Assembly (NCBI RefSeq): GCF_016097555.1
Contig: NC_054707.1
Coordinates: forward strand, 52,069,768-52,133,767
Reading direction: 5' to 3'
Source of the DNA: Gigantopelta aegis
Taxonomy: Eukaryota > Mollusca > Gastropoda > Neomphalida > Peltospiridae
Length of the DNA: 64,000 nt
In this document: positions 47,701 to 52,510 of the stretch, piece by piece
Position numbering within the stretch: the stretch's first letter is position 1
Layout: every line of letters starts with the position of its first letter
Notes under the pieces: generated by a model
Databases searched by the model: none
Told to the model about the DNA's origin: nothing
Seen by the model: only the letters and a program-made list of their open reading frames with translations
Made by a program: the position numbers and the translations under genes

Positions 47701-48957
47701 ACAATTTGTGTTTAAAAGTCAGTATTTTTGCCTTATGCTTCATTTCTCTGTGAAGATGTCTGTCTTTTCAACTGTCACTGAATGATCATGTCTATCTGTT
47801 TAACTGTCACTGAATGATCATGTCTATCTTTTCAACTGTCACTGAATGATCATGTCCATCTTTTCAACTGTCATTGAATGATCATGTCTATCTTTTCAAC
47901 TGTCACTGAATGATCATGTCTATTATTTCAACTGTCACTGAATTATCATGTCTATCTTTTCAACTGTCACTGAATGATCATGTCTGTTATTTCAACTGTC
48001 ACTGAATTATCATGTCTATCTATTTAACTGTCACTGAATGATCATGTCCATCTTTTTAACTGTCACTGAATGATCATGTCTATCTATTTAACTATCACTG
48101 AATGATCATGTCCATCTTTTTAATTGTCACTGAATGATCATGTCTATCTATTTAACTGTCACTGAATGATCATGTCCATCTTTTTAACTGTCACTGAATG
48201 ATCATGTCTATCTTTTCAACTGTCACTGAATGATCATGTTCATCTTTATGTGAAATGTTGAGACTTTAACCTTGTGGTTTTAAACCGAGACTTAGTTTTG
48301 TTATTATTATCTGAAATGTTGAGAGACTTTAACCTTGTGGTTTTAAACAGAGACTTAGTTTTGTTATGTTTATCTGAAATGTGGAGACTTTAACCTTGTG
48401 GTTTTAAACAGAGACTTAGTTTTGTTAGGTTTATCTGAAATGTGGAGACTTTAACCGTGTGGTTTTAAACAGAGACTTAGTTTTGTTAGGTATATCTGAT
48501 TGCCTTTGAGAATTGAAGATTTAAGTAACATAAAAGTAAATTCAAGTAACCCATTTACTTTCTGCATCTCCGTTATGGCCCAAGATTATTGTGCAGAAAA
48601 CAAATTGGTCATGCAAAATTAGATTGACATGCATGATGCTTGAATTAAATTGTTGTTTTCACAGTTTTAAATGGCCTGTATATGGTTTACATCATATACT
48701 GAACAAAAAGTGTATGTGTGTGTGTATGGGAGGGGTGGGGGGGGGGGGGGGGTGTATGTGTGGAAAGATACAGTTTTATTTGTTTCCCTATTTCATAGTA
48801 AATATTAATTAGATTTGTTTACTTTTCAGGGTCTGAGATGACGGAACTAGCGGACAAACTGTCGTATGACCGGGAGGTTATTCGCGTGTGGTTCTGTAAC
48901 AAAAGACAAGCTCTGAAAAACACAATAAAAAAATTGAAACAGGAAACCGGACCTTGA
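19098..48957 (+). CDS. POU6F: POU class VI homeodomain transcription factor, 11 coding exons (whole gene span)
   Basis: Nuclear sequence-specific DNA-binding protein; class VI POU factors act mainly in neural development (family knowledge). The spliced chain is 1767 nt, 588 residues plus stop; every junction is GT-AG and phases agree throughout. Residues 1-413 are low complexity, rich in Ala, Gln, Ser and Thr, as in activation regions of this class. The POU-specific domain is at about 430-505 (motif SLGLTQTQVGQAL, then SQSAICRFEKLDITPKSA), the linker at 506-519, and the homeodomain at about 520-579 with recognition-helix motif VWFCNKRQ. The TEGPAYSQSAICRFEKL stretch indicates class VI rather than classes I-V. 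The start was chosen because the ATG at 19098 opens the only frame that joins in phase, has a purine at -3 and G at +4, and follows a plausible 5'UTR. The N-terminal half is less certain than the POU half: a missed or alternative exon in 14-kb intron 1 cannot be excluded. Confidence 0.93.
19353..19607 (-). other. Unassigned antisense open frame, 84 codons
   Basis: The - strand encodes NANPFDDETTISAPSRLPDE and a Pro-rich remainder (PSELPPYGNEIPAPKN), in GC-richer DNA than the intron around it, with an acceptor-like TTTTTGCAAG just upstream. It looks more protein-like than most chance frames, but no family is recognised and no donor or partner exon was found. Confidence 0.2.
20621..20650. repeat. 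G/C hairpin
   Basis: GGGGGGTTT...AAACCCCCC inverted repeat with a GGGGGTCG loop in AT-rich DNA. Confidence 0.7.
20994..21310 (+). mobile_element. SINE family A, full length
   Basis: GACGTAGTCC-like head with small deletions, tail GTGGTGTTGTTAAACAAAAAC. Confidence 0.9.
21850..21957. repeat. 22-bp tandem repeat x about 5
   Basis: ATTAAAGGTGCTATGTATAT GT units; the fourth reads GGTGGTATGTACATG. Confidence 0.93.
22232..22318. mobile_element. Palindromic element, short-loop copy
   Basis: GATTATTATATGAGCTAGTG, TGTTGTATTGATTTTATGAA, ACGAG faces its reverse complement with almost no loop (centre about 22275). The arms match those at 27190-27350. Confidence 0.8.
22504..22988. repeat. 53-bp minisatellite x 9
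   Basis: GAAATCG(C/T)TATGACCCCA, CGTGTGTTATACTGGTTATA, TTTCTTGATCTATGT, exactly 53 bp from 22508 to 22985. Units differ at essentially one base (order C T C T T C T T T). Each contains CACGTG. Confidence 0.97.
23216..23525 (+). mobile_element. SINE family A, full length
   Basis: TTGGACATAGCCCAGTGGTA through GTGGTGTCATTAAACAAAAC. Confidence 0.92.
24122..24279 (-). mobile_element. SINE family A, head half
   Basis: CAGGATAGCACATACCACGG to GGCTATGTCCCGCCCC, - strand, tail missing. Confidence 0.88.
24300..24712 (+). mobile_element. SINE family B, full length with 12-bp target duplication
   Basis: Head ACCGGCCTCGGTGGCGTCGT, GGTTCGGATTC B box; shared central CAAAGGCCATGGTTTGTGCT; tail AAATAAAACATTTCTTTCTT. 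TCCTCACAACAA at 24300-24311 and again at 24701-24712 is a perfect target-site duplication, as expected of LINE-driven retroposition. Confidence 0.95.
24905..25158 (-). mobile_element. SINE family A, diverged
   Basis: CACTGGAGCACATTGATTTA tail, CGGATCTTTTATATGCATG centre, head strongly decayed. Confidence 0.78.
25848..25945 (-). mobile_element. SINE family D fragment
   Basis: TCCAATTAAGGTTCAAGTAC ACTGTTCTGGGCACACAC matches the 3' end of the copies at 32966 and 37713. Confidence 0.65.
26773..26882. mobile_element. 110-bp non-autonomous TIR element
   Basis: Ends CAGGGCCGTAGCTAGG and CTAGCTACAGCCCTG (inverted). AGCTG directly flanks both sides (26768-26772 and 26883-26887). TIR style is hAT-like, but the duplication seen is 5 bp. 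Confidence 0.8.
27190..27352. mobile_element. Palindromic element, long-loop copy
   Basis: Arms of about 55 bp (ATTACACGAGCTTGTGTGTC, ATACTGATTTTACGAAACGA G read from the - strand) around a loop containing CTCTCGCTCGCG. Related to 22232-22318. Confidence 0.8.
27498..27720 (-). mobile_element. SINE family A, head-truncated
   Basis: TTTGTTTTGTTTAATGACAC through CAGTGCACTGGCTGACATG. Confidence 0.87.
27721..27900 (-). mobile_element. SINE fragment, diverged
   Basis: TTGGGATCTTTTATATGCAT, CAGGAAAGCACATACCACA, GTGCACTGGTTGGAACGA; no intact tail. Confidence 0.65.
27940..28225 (-). mobile_element. SINE family A, internal deletion
   Basis: TTAATAACACCATTAGAGCA to CCCTTTACCACTGGGCTACA TCC on the - strand. 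Confidence 0.88.
28515..28728 (+). mobile_element. SINE family A, 5'-truncated
   Basis: GTGCACCACAACTGGTCAGA to ATGCTCTAGCGGTGTCATTA. Confidence 0.82.
28806..29097 (+). mobile_element. Hybrid SINE: family A head joined to family B tail
   Basis: Head GGGCTTGATGTGCGGTCGAT to GGATGGTGCATATAAAAGAT is family A. From CCCTTGTTGCTAATCGAAAA GAGTAGC onwards it is family B, ending TTAAATAAAACATTTCCTTT. The switch lies in the shared central domain. Confidence 0.88.
29605..29695. mobile_element. Short inverted-repeat element (MITE-like)
   Basis: TACTGTGAATCCCGTAAAAA facing TCCAGTTTAAAAAAGGTTTA CTGTG; related bases occur at 53215-53280. Confidence 0.4.
29694..29812. repeat. (TG)n and (GATA/GATG)n microsatellites
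   Basis: TG run 29694-29736, then interrupted TG and GATA-type repeats to about 29812. Confidence 0.95.
29960..32509. repeat. Large 44-bp minisatellite, about 58 units
   Basis: Unit CTCCAGGGTGACACTCCGTA, TCTACCACTCTGACATGTAG, ACAA, 2.55 kb. Three recurrent variant sites (CCAG/AGG, CCG/ATAT, CCAC/GTCT) combine freely; a few units are deleted or scrambled (30945-30975, 31321-31360, 31630-31645, 31770-31805). Open frames inside are repeat artefacts. Confidence 0.98.
32845..33325. mobile_element. Unclassified interspersed repeat, interrupted by a SINE, abutting exon 2
   Basis: End TAGTCCCCTACCAGTCCAAC CGGAGGGGACTATAGG also closes the repeat at 59800-60400 (reverse orientation). The body (GTTACAGATCAAGTTTACCC; GAGTTGAAATTTTGTATGTA) also matches that repeat. 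It runs to within about 15 bp of the exon 2 acceptor. Confidence 0.7.
32955..33233 (-). mobile_element. SINE family D with 11-bp target duplication
   Basis: GTTACAGATCA at 32955-32965 and 33223-33233 bounds a minus-strand SINE: tail CCAATTAAGGTTCAAGCACA, head with GCTGCGAACC and GGCTTAACCATGACACC. It sits about 110 bp before exon 2. Confidence 0.88.
33342..33543 (+). CDS. POU6F: POU6F coding exon 2
   Basis: Encodes residues 34-100, Ser/Ala/Thr-rich (for example MPTVSLPNVSMASAAGLGL). Acceptor CTCTCTTGCAG, donor GTATTG, phase 0 in and 1 out. GC content jumps relative to both flanking introns. The intron just upstream is repeat-derived almost to the acceptor (see 32845-33325). Confidence 0.82.
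34045..34367 (-). mobile_element. Hybrid SINE: family A head joined to family B tail (second copy)
   Basis: On the - strand the tail is family B (TTTAACGACGCACTCAACAC, GGTTATATGGC) and the head is family A (GGCTGGAATGAGAAATAGCC, TTTTACCACTGGGCTACAT). Same junction region as 28806-29097. Confidence 0.87.
34430..34692 (-). mobile_element. SINE family D, diverged
   Basis: CTGGGCACATACATCAGCTC, GGTTGAAGCCAGGATGGGGA, GGTAAAACCATTGTGCTAAC in the expected order for family D. Confidence 0.55.
34921..35053 (+). mobile_element. SINE family B tail fragment
   Basis: GAAAAGAGTAACCTATGGCA to GTTAAATAAAACATTTTTCT. Confidence 0.8.
35120..35330. mobile_element. Palindromic GGTATT-rich element
   Basis: AGAGCTGGGCTGTATTG and, inverted, AAAGCTGGGTGGTATTGG ends; the interior repeats CGGTATT in both orientations. 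No coding frame. TSD unclear. Confidence 0.6.
35360..35985 (+). mobile_element. SINE family A split by a SINE B insertion
   Basis: Family A central part 35360-35483 (CCAGTGCACCATGACTGGTA) resumes at 35871-35985 (TTTCTAAGATTATATGTCAA to GTTATTAAACAAAACAAAC). Confidence 0.9.
35485..35870 (+). mobile_element. SINE family B, full length, nested, 14-bp target duplication
   Basis: ACCGGCCTCGGTGGTGTGGT to AAATAAAACATTTCTTTC. TTTCCTTTCTAAGA at 35470-35483 and at 35871-35884 is a perfect duplication of the host SINE sequence. Confidence 0.95.
36005..36112 (+). repeat. POU6F: Triplicated splice-acceptor region, 36 bp x 3
   Basis: Copies end at 36040, 36076 and 36112. Each reads ATCTAGGCAATGACTTTACC, ATTATGTTTTGCAGG, so three AG acceptors stand at 36038-36039, 36074-36075 and 36110-36111. 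Only the last joins exon 3 without a stop. Confidence 0.95.
36112..36264 (+). CDS. POU6F: POU6F coding exon 3
   Basis: Encodes residues 101-151, Gln/Ala-rich with an Ala run (SAASAAAAAG) and the motif QLPIQQLLIPVSTG, which I recognise from POU6 proteins. Acceptor TTTTGCAG, donor GTAAGT, phase 1 in and 1 out. The acceptor is the third of three tandem copies (36005-36112). Confidence 0.88.
36265..37069 (+). other. POU6F: POU6F intron 3
   Basis: GTAAGT...AACAG. Besides the 36330-36690 repeat no other feature was seen; the minus open frame at 36797-37009 has no recognisable domain. Confidence 0.7.
36330..36690. mobile_element. ATATCGCAATA-type interspersed repeat
   Basis: ACCAGTATATTGCGCTTATA, ATATCGCAATACAAACATTT TGACAATGCCCATCACTA. 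The same landmarks occur at 62840-63262. Confidence 0.6.
37070..37231 (+). CDS. POU6F: POU6F coding exon 4
   Basis: Encodes about residues 152-205: GTQQFISIPVSMATG, then QIQLLTTSNGQIVATN and LSSLQALAQPLNLGLP, Gln/Ser/Leu-rich segments typical of POU6 N-terminal regions. A long T tract precedes the acceptor AACAG. Donor GTAAGT, phase 1 in and 1 out. Confidence 0.9.
37613..37712 (+). mobile_element. SINE family A central fragment
   Basis: CATGACTGGTATATCAAAGG to AAAGATCTCTTGTAGCTAAC. Confidence 0.7.
37713..38115 (+). mobile_element. SINE family D split by a TIR element
   Basis: Head GGCCACGGTGGTGTACTGGT, GGGTTCGCATCCCGGTACCG; body CACTAACCCATTGTCCTGAA; after the insertion GCTGAGGTGTGTGCCCAGGA CAGTG. 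Confidence 0.85.
37916..38071. mobile_element. 156-bp non-autonomous TIR element inside SINE D
   Basis: Ends CAGGGGCCTAGCTTGGG and GAAGCTAGGTCCCTG (inverted), flanked by TAGCT at 37911-37915 and 38072-38076. Removal restores the SINE D reading GATAGCTGAGGTG. Confidence 0.82.
38510..38640. repeat. 22-23-bp tandem repeat x about 6
   Basis: TATCCTTGAATCCAGACTGT units with TTGAGTGTAGACTGTTA variants. Confidence 0.85.
38919..39082 (+). CDS. POU6F: POU6F coding exon 5
   Basis: Encodes about residues 206-260, His/Ser/Ala-rich, ending QLLTASAQSQLLAVNSQ. Acceptor TGTCCCAG, donor GTACCA, phase 1 in and 0 out. No domain is recognised; it is part of the putative activation region. Confidence 0.87.
39391..39447 (+). 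CDS. POU6F: POU6F coding exon 6 (57-nt mini-exon)
   Basis: Encodes 19 residues, about 261-279, NAAAVRNLALDGKLALDAK, with an internal 6-residue repeat (LALDGK, LALDAK) built on an 18-nt direct repeat. Acceptor TATTTTTCAG, donor GTACTT, symmetric phase 0/0. It can therefore be skipped without a frameshift and is a natural candidate for alternative splicing (inference). Confidence 0.78.
39860..40133 (+). CDS. POU6F: POU6F coding exon 7
   Basis: Encodes about residues 280-370, Ala/Ser/His/Thr/Gln-rich, ending NGFPPSVSQLLP. Acceptor GTGTTTCAG, donor GTAAGT, phase 0 in and 1 out. The ending motif recurs in exon 8 (GLPPSIAELLPG). Confidence 0.88.
40402..40609. mobile_element. 208-bp hAT-type MITE with perfect 8-bp target duplication
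   Basis: Ends CAGTGCTGAATTTATAAGGG and, inverted, CAGGGCCGGATTTAGACCTT. GTAACACA directly flanks both sides (40394-40401 and 40610-40617). An internal GGGCCCCCCTGCCAGAGGGG hairpin is present. No coding frame. Confidence 0.92.
41655..41945. repeat. About 46-bp tandem repeat x 6
   Basis: TATCAGTTTTAGATAACTGT, TGTTTATTGTTACACATATG TGTGC units. The minus 105-aa frame is repeat-derived. Confidence 0.93.
42100..42345. other. Intronic GC-rich island with G tracts
   Basis: Markedly GC-rich, CpG-containing (GTCTCGGCCGGCTCCTCCGT) with runs of G. Open frames on both strands overlap, which composition alone explains. No splice-consistent exon found. Confidence 0.5.
42497..42642. mobile_element. Palindromic MITE of about 145 bp
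   Basis: GGGCCCGTGCTTATAAAGCT, TAAAGTCTAGACTTTAATAA AGTCCAGACTTTAAC is mirrored by an inverted copy ending TTTATAAGCACGGGGCCTGG; the centre is CTATTTGAATGGCGTTGCCA. A lone end (TTATAAACACGGGGCCTG) is also at 38480-38498. Confidence 0.85.
42730..42884 (+). mobile_element. SINE family A fragment
   Basis: TTCATGATTGGTGTATCAAA to AATTATTAAACGTTTGAAAG; diverged. Confidence 0.72.
42886..43102 (-). mobile_element. SINE family A, head-truncated
   Basis: CTGTTTTGTTTAACGACACC to GGCGCACTGGCCAGAACTAG. A short plus-strand tail (TGTTTGACATCCAGTTAA) follows at 43104-43150. Confidence 0.86.
43370..43498 (+). CDS. POU6F: POU6F coding exon 8
   Basis: Encodes about residues 371-413, including TPITAVFTKSLMTNAGLPPS and ending AELLPG. 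Acceptor TTATTGTAG, donor GTAAGA, phase 1 in and 1 out; skipping it would preserve frame. It shares its C-terminal motif with exon 7. Confidence 0.85.
43499..45072 (+). other. POU6F: POU6F intron 8
   Basis: GTAAGA...TTCCAG. A loose GTTA/GGTTAA-rich stretch at 43765-43940 and a possible inverted-repeat element at 44517-44784 are the only structures seen. Confidence 0.7.
44517..44784. mobile_element. Possible hAT-type MITE
   Basis: Left CAGTGGTTATCAGCGATAAA AATAAGC; right, inverted, CAGTGTTCGAAATAAGCACT; interior rich in CACTTGTCC in both orientations. No clear target duplication. Confidence 0.45.
45073..45250 (+). CDS. POU6F: POU6F coding exon 9 (POU-specific domain, first half)
   Basis: Encodes about residues 414-472. 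A short Thr/Ser segment is followed by LDEIKEFARQFKIRRLSLGL and TQTQVGQALSATEGPAYSQS, helices 1-3 of the POU-specific domain. Acceptor TATTTCCAG, donor GTACAA, phase 1 in and 2 out, cutting inside the arginine codon of the AICR/FEKL junction. Confidence 0.97.
45388..45780. repeat. 34-bp minisatellite x about 10, plus decayed units
   Basis: CAGATGTTTTACCAAGGACC, TTTAATCATTGTGC units; longer decayed units continue to 45795 and again at 46787-47110. Frames here are repeat artefacts. Confidence 0.93.
45796..46784. mobile_element. TA-flanked DNA element with doubled terminal repeats
   Basis: Outer TIR GTGTCCGGTGTATCGGCGC (45801-45819), inverted at 46761-46779. A second, near-identical TIR GTCCGGTGATTCGGCGCA lies at 45820-45837, inverted at 46559-46576. 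TA at 45794-45795 and 46785-46786 flanks the whole; removing it restores the host tandem repeat. No transposase frame. Confidence 0.82.
47466..47686 (+). CDS. POU6F: POU6F coding exon 10 (end of POU-specific domain, linker, start of homeodomain)
   Basis: Encodes about residues 473-546: FEKLDITPKSAQKIKPVLER completes the POU-specific domain, a short linker follows, then the basic SKKRKRRTSFTPQALEVLNQ opens the homeodomain (likely nuclear-localising). Acceptor GTATACAG, donor GTAACC, phase 2 in and 1 out. Confidence 0.97.
47752..48245. repeat. 32-bp minisatellite x about 15
   Basis: CATGTCTATCTTTTCAACTG, TCACTGAATGAT units with few substitutions. Confidence 0.95.
48247..48500. repeat. About 60-bp tandem repeat x 4
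   Basis: CTGAAATGTGGAGACTTTAA, CCTTGTGGTTTTAAACAGAG, ACTTAGTTTTGTTAGGTTTA units. Confidence 0.93.
48830..48957 (+). CDS. POU6F: POU6F coding exon 11 (homeodomain end and stop)
   Basis: Encodes about residues 547-588: SEMTELADKLSYDREVIRVW followed by FCNKRQALKN, homeodomain helices 2-3 with the invariant W48, F49 and N51, then a short Lys-rich tail and TGA at 48955. Acceptor ACTTTTCAG, phase 1. The protein ends about nine residues after the homeodomain, so there is no C-terminal extension. Confidence 0.97.
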
Positions 48958-49612
48958 CATCTCTTGACGATATCTCCTGTTCGCTTACAGCTCCTGCCAC
49001 CTGTCGTTATTATTGTTGATATTTATTATTTGGTTATTCTTTTTCGTTTCTCAGGGTCGCCACGTTCTCCTTGGCTGGTTTATTTGCTGATATTGGTTTT
49101 TGTTTGTCAATGAAAAGAGGACCATCATATATGGTATTTAAACAACTGCAGTTGTTGTTAGTGTCATGGCAACAGTGCAAAAAAATGAAGAAGAAAAAAA
49201 AGGTCATGGATCTCCTGTGGTGAGAACTGCTGAAAATATGGCAAAAAATTAAACAAAAACAAACAAAAATTGTTGATAATGGAAACACGTGAAAACTTGT
49301 CTTTAATTTAAAGACAAGATGACAAGAATTTAGCATAACTTGGAATGTGATGGAATGTTCAGAAGAAATAACACCACCATGTTTCACAACTGAGGATACC
49401 TCTGATTCATTGAGCTCGACATTTAATATTCGTTTGAGGAACGCATCAGTATTGCTCACTAGGCAAACGGTTGATACCACTGGTGTTCGGATGTTAAAAG
49501 ACTGTTGTTGGTGAAAATGTTATTAGTACTAAGCCAAGAGTTTATAATTCATAACTTATTCATATTATGATGCCAAATTAAGGATTTTTGTTTTTTACTG
49601 AAAATATGTGTT

Positions 49613-49925
49613 TTGCTTGACATTCATAGCAGCTTGATGACATATATCCATAAGAGCATTTCATCATCAATTACATTGCATAGAAGTCTGATGTCATTGT
49701 ATACACTTCATAGAAGTTTGACATTATTGTATACAGTTCATAAGAGTCTCATGTCATTGTCTTCATTTCATAGGATCCTCATATCATTGTATACAATCCA
49801 TCAGCACTGGATGTCATTGTTTACAATTCATAGGAGCCTTGTGTCATTGTATAAAGTTCATAGGAGCTTAATGCCATTGTATACATTTCATAGGAGTTTC
49901 ATGTCTGTGTACTGCCATAGAAATC
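49613..49925. repeat. About 33-bp tandem repeat x 9 in the POU6F 3' region
   Basis: TTCATAGGAGTCTGATGTCA, TTGTATACA units, diverged. The 107-aa frame across it is a repeat artefact. Confidence 0.85.
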
Positions 49926-50449
49926 TGATAGTCTGATAGACAATTGATTCAGTATGTTACTGTATTTACTGGAAGGAGCTTGTTTTCGCTGGATATATGC
50001 TGAGGATCTTGTGACGTATTTTACACAAAGCATCCTGAATGTGAGATCTTCATTTATATACATTATCTCAGACAGCGGTTGCTTGAGTCAGATAAAATAC
50101 CAGACATGGCAATATTGACACATTATTCTTGTGGGTCACAGTTGAAACCGTTTTTGGTGGAAATACTCAAAACCTGTTTGAATCATTACATCCATAATAT
50201 GAAATCAGTAACATCTTCGTCTTGTGTTACCAAGACTAGTCTTAGAGTTTGAAGTCTCTGGGCTGTCCTGTTCCAGTTCGTTACAGATGAAGCAAGTATG
50301 TGGAAGTATCAGAAATATTTTGTAAAAATACAGCCTGTTTTTAAATATTGTATCCATAATACTTAATCTATGACATTTTCATATTGGAGTGTTCAGTTCC
50401 ATATCAATCCAGTTAACAAACATTTATTTACAGTCAAAGCAAGTATGTG

Positions 50450-50604
50450 CAGGGGCCTAGCATGGCCGGGGCCATCGGGGCGGTTGACCTGGGCGCAAAA
50501 TTCTGGACTGGTGGAAGGGACTCTGTGAGTGCTAACGGTCCACTGGTTAGGGGGTGCAATACTTGCCTTGCTCTGGGACGCTAGCAACCCACGCTACGCC
50601 ACTG
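50450..50604. mobile_element. 155-bp non-autonomous TIR element
   Basis: Ends CAGGGGCCTAGCATGG and, inverted, CAGTGGCGTAGCGTGGG; 8-bp flanks AGTATGTG (50442-50449) and AATATGTG (50605-50612) differ at one base. TIRs resemble those at 26773 and 37916. Confidence 0.75.
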
Positions 50605-51307
50605 AATATGTGGCCGATAAACAATTATGTAATGCCTGGGGAGGTTATGAAACATTATAGGCGAGGGAAGGGAGTGGTTTGTCTAGAGTTAATGTAACAG
50701 TTTCAAAATAATTTTCTTATTTTTATTTATAAACTAAAATGTTGCCAGTAATTGCTATTTTGCCCTTTCACAGATAGTTTTATAGCTAGTATTTAATACC
50801 AAACCAAACAGAAAATCTAACAAAAAAATCTAATAACATTGGTCAAATTATGACAGGGGAATCGAGGAGGGGTATTGATAGCAATACATAATTGGGAGGG
50901 ATATAAAAAATGCCAATTTTGGTTTACATAATTATTCAACGGCTCATACATGCTATATTGAAATAGATTATTAGTCACATAAAATCAAGCATATGATATT
51001 TTTATGTGGAAATATAATGTCGCATAACATTGAGTGTGTAACATATTTATGGGTATGTTACATACTATGGACACATAACCCTGAAGCAAGTTGATGGAAA
51101 TGCCAGGTCAGGTAAAAGGTTTAACGTGCGTATATACCACGAAGGTTTCACACACGCTGGAAATACCATAATATATTATGTCAGACATGGAAGTCCTTAC
51201 AGAATTGATAACTCTTGCTGTTAAATGGATGACACATTCCATGATATAAATAAAACGTTTAGGTTTATAGAATTACCACACTCACATCTGAATTTTATTA
51301 TTATTAC

Positions 51308-51672
51308 CTTTAAAGTGACGGACCCTAATTTTTAAACACAACAATGTATTTTTCACTGTTAAAGCCATTTTTTATCATTTAAATTAGAACTTACACTTTA
51401 TTATTAAGAATATTCATTTTTGTACATCTAAAGTGGTTCTAGTCATCCAGGTTTTTGTAAAACCCAAAATTCATTTTTCATTATTCTAAAAATGCATGTT
51501 CGTCTCAGAAATAATGGTTATTGAGATCGGCACGTCTAGTTACTTTTAAACGGTAATTCCCCATTTAAACATCACAGATTTTAGCTTCTCTCTGTTATAA
51601 TTATATTCAAATGTGTTGCATCTAAACTTAGTGTCAATTTTTCACTGGCTGTAACTAGGGTCTGTGCCTTTA
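51308..51672. mobile_element. MITE-like inverted-repeat element
   Basis: CTTTAAAGTGACGGACCCTA and, inverted, CTTAAAGGCACAGACCCTAG. The right end matches 1-125. Confidence 0.65.
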
Positions 51673-52039
51673 AGATAATAATTAAGATTTATTAAAGTAT
51701 ATTGCAAAAAATTAACACGAATGAAAACACCTGTGGTGAAAACACTTCAAAAGACTTGATAAGATAAGGCTTCAGGTGTACTATTTCAGTAGTCATATTC
51801 AGGGTGTGTGCGCAGCTACTGAGGAAATCACTATTCCTCAGCTACCCAGTCTGTCATAAAAATATAAACTTGATATATCAATAATCATAATGCTAAACTG
51901 ATCTCTTATCTGTCCATTTTGCATGAGCCACAAACTCATTTTGTTTAGTTTTGTTGTGTATTCCAAATCGGACAATTGAAGATAAACCTTTTTGTTTTTG
52001 TTTCGTGAAGAAAATCTGGAAGAATGTCCCAGTCCCAGT

Positions 52040-52510
52040 CAACACATACCACTATCATACCCACACAAACACACACACACACACACAAACGCACACAAGC
52101 ACACGCACACACACGGAGAGAAACGCACAAACACACAGACTGAAATCAAATGACAAGAAACAATTTTTGGTCTTTATTCTTGATTGATTGATTTAGTTAT
52201 GTTTCTGAGGCTTCTAGAATGTAAATTTTATTCATAATATATTTTTTATTTAACATGTTTATTTAATATCAACACATTTATTAACAAACTTGATGTGAAA
52301 CGTTACTTACTTCTATGTTTTGTTAACACAGTCATTTTGTTTTTGTTTTTAGTGCTATATACCCCCCACAGATCTCCCCAAATAGCAACCCCATGCAATG
52401 TATGATATGGTTATGCATATATGTGTGTGTGTGTGTGTGTGTGTATATATTCAGAAGAATCGGAAAAGCAGCTACATTTATATATATATACACACACACA
52501 CAGTAGAATC
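52040..52510. repeat. (CA)n and (TG)n/(TA)n microsatellites
   Basis: CA-rich tract 52055-52140; TG 52421-52445 then TATATA and CACACA to 52501. Confidence 0.95.

Larger units (their letters stand above)
47687..48829 (+). other. POU6F: POU6F intron 10 (splits the homeodomain)
   Basis: GTAACC...TTTTCAG. Mostly two tandem arrays (47752-48245, 48247-48500) plus a GT/G tract at 48712-48755. Confidence 0.8.
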
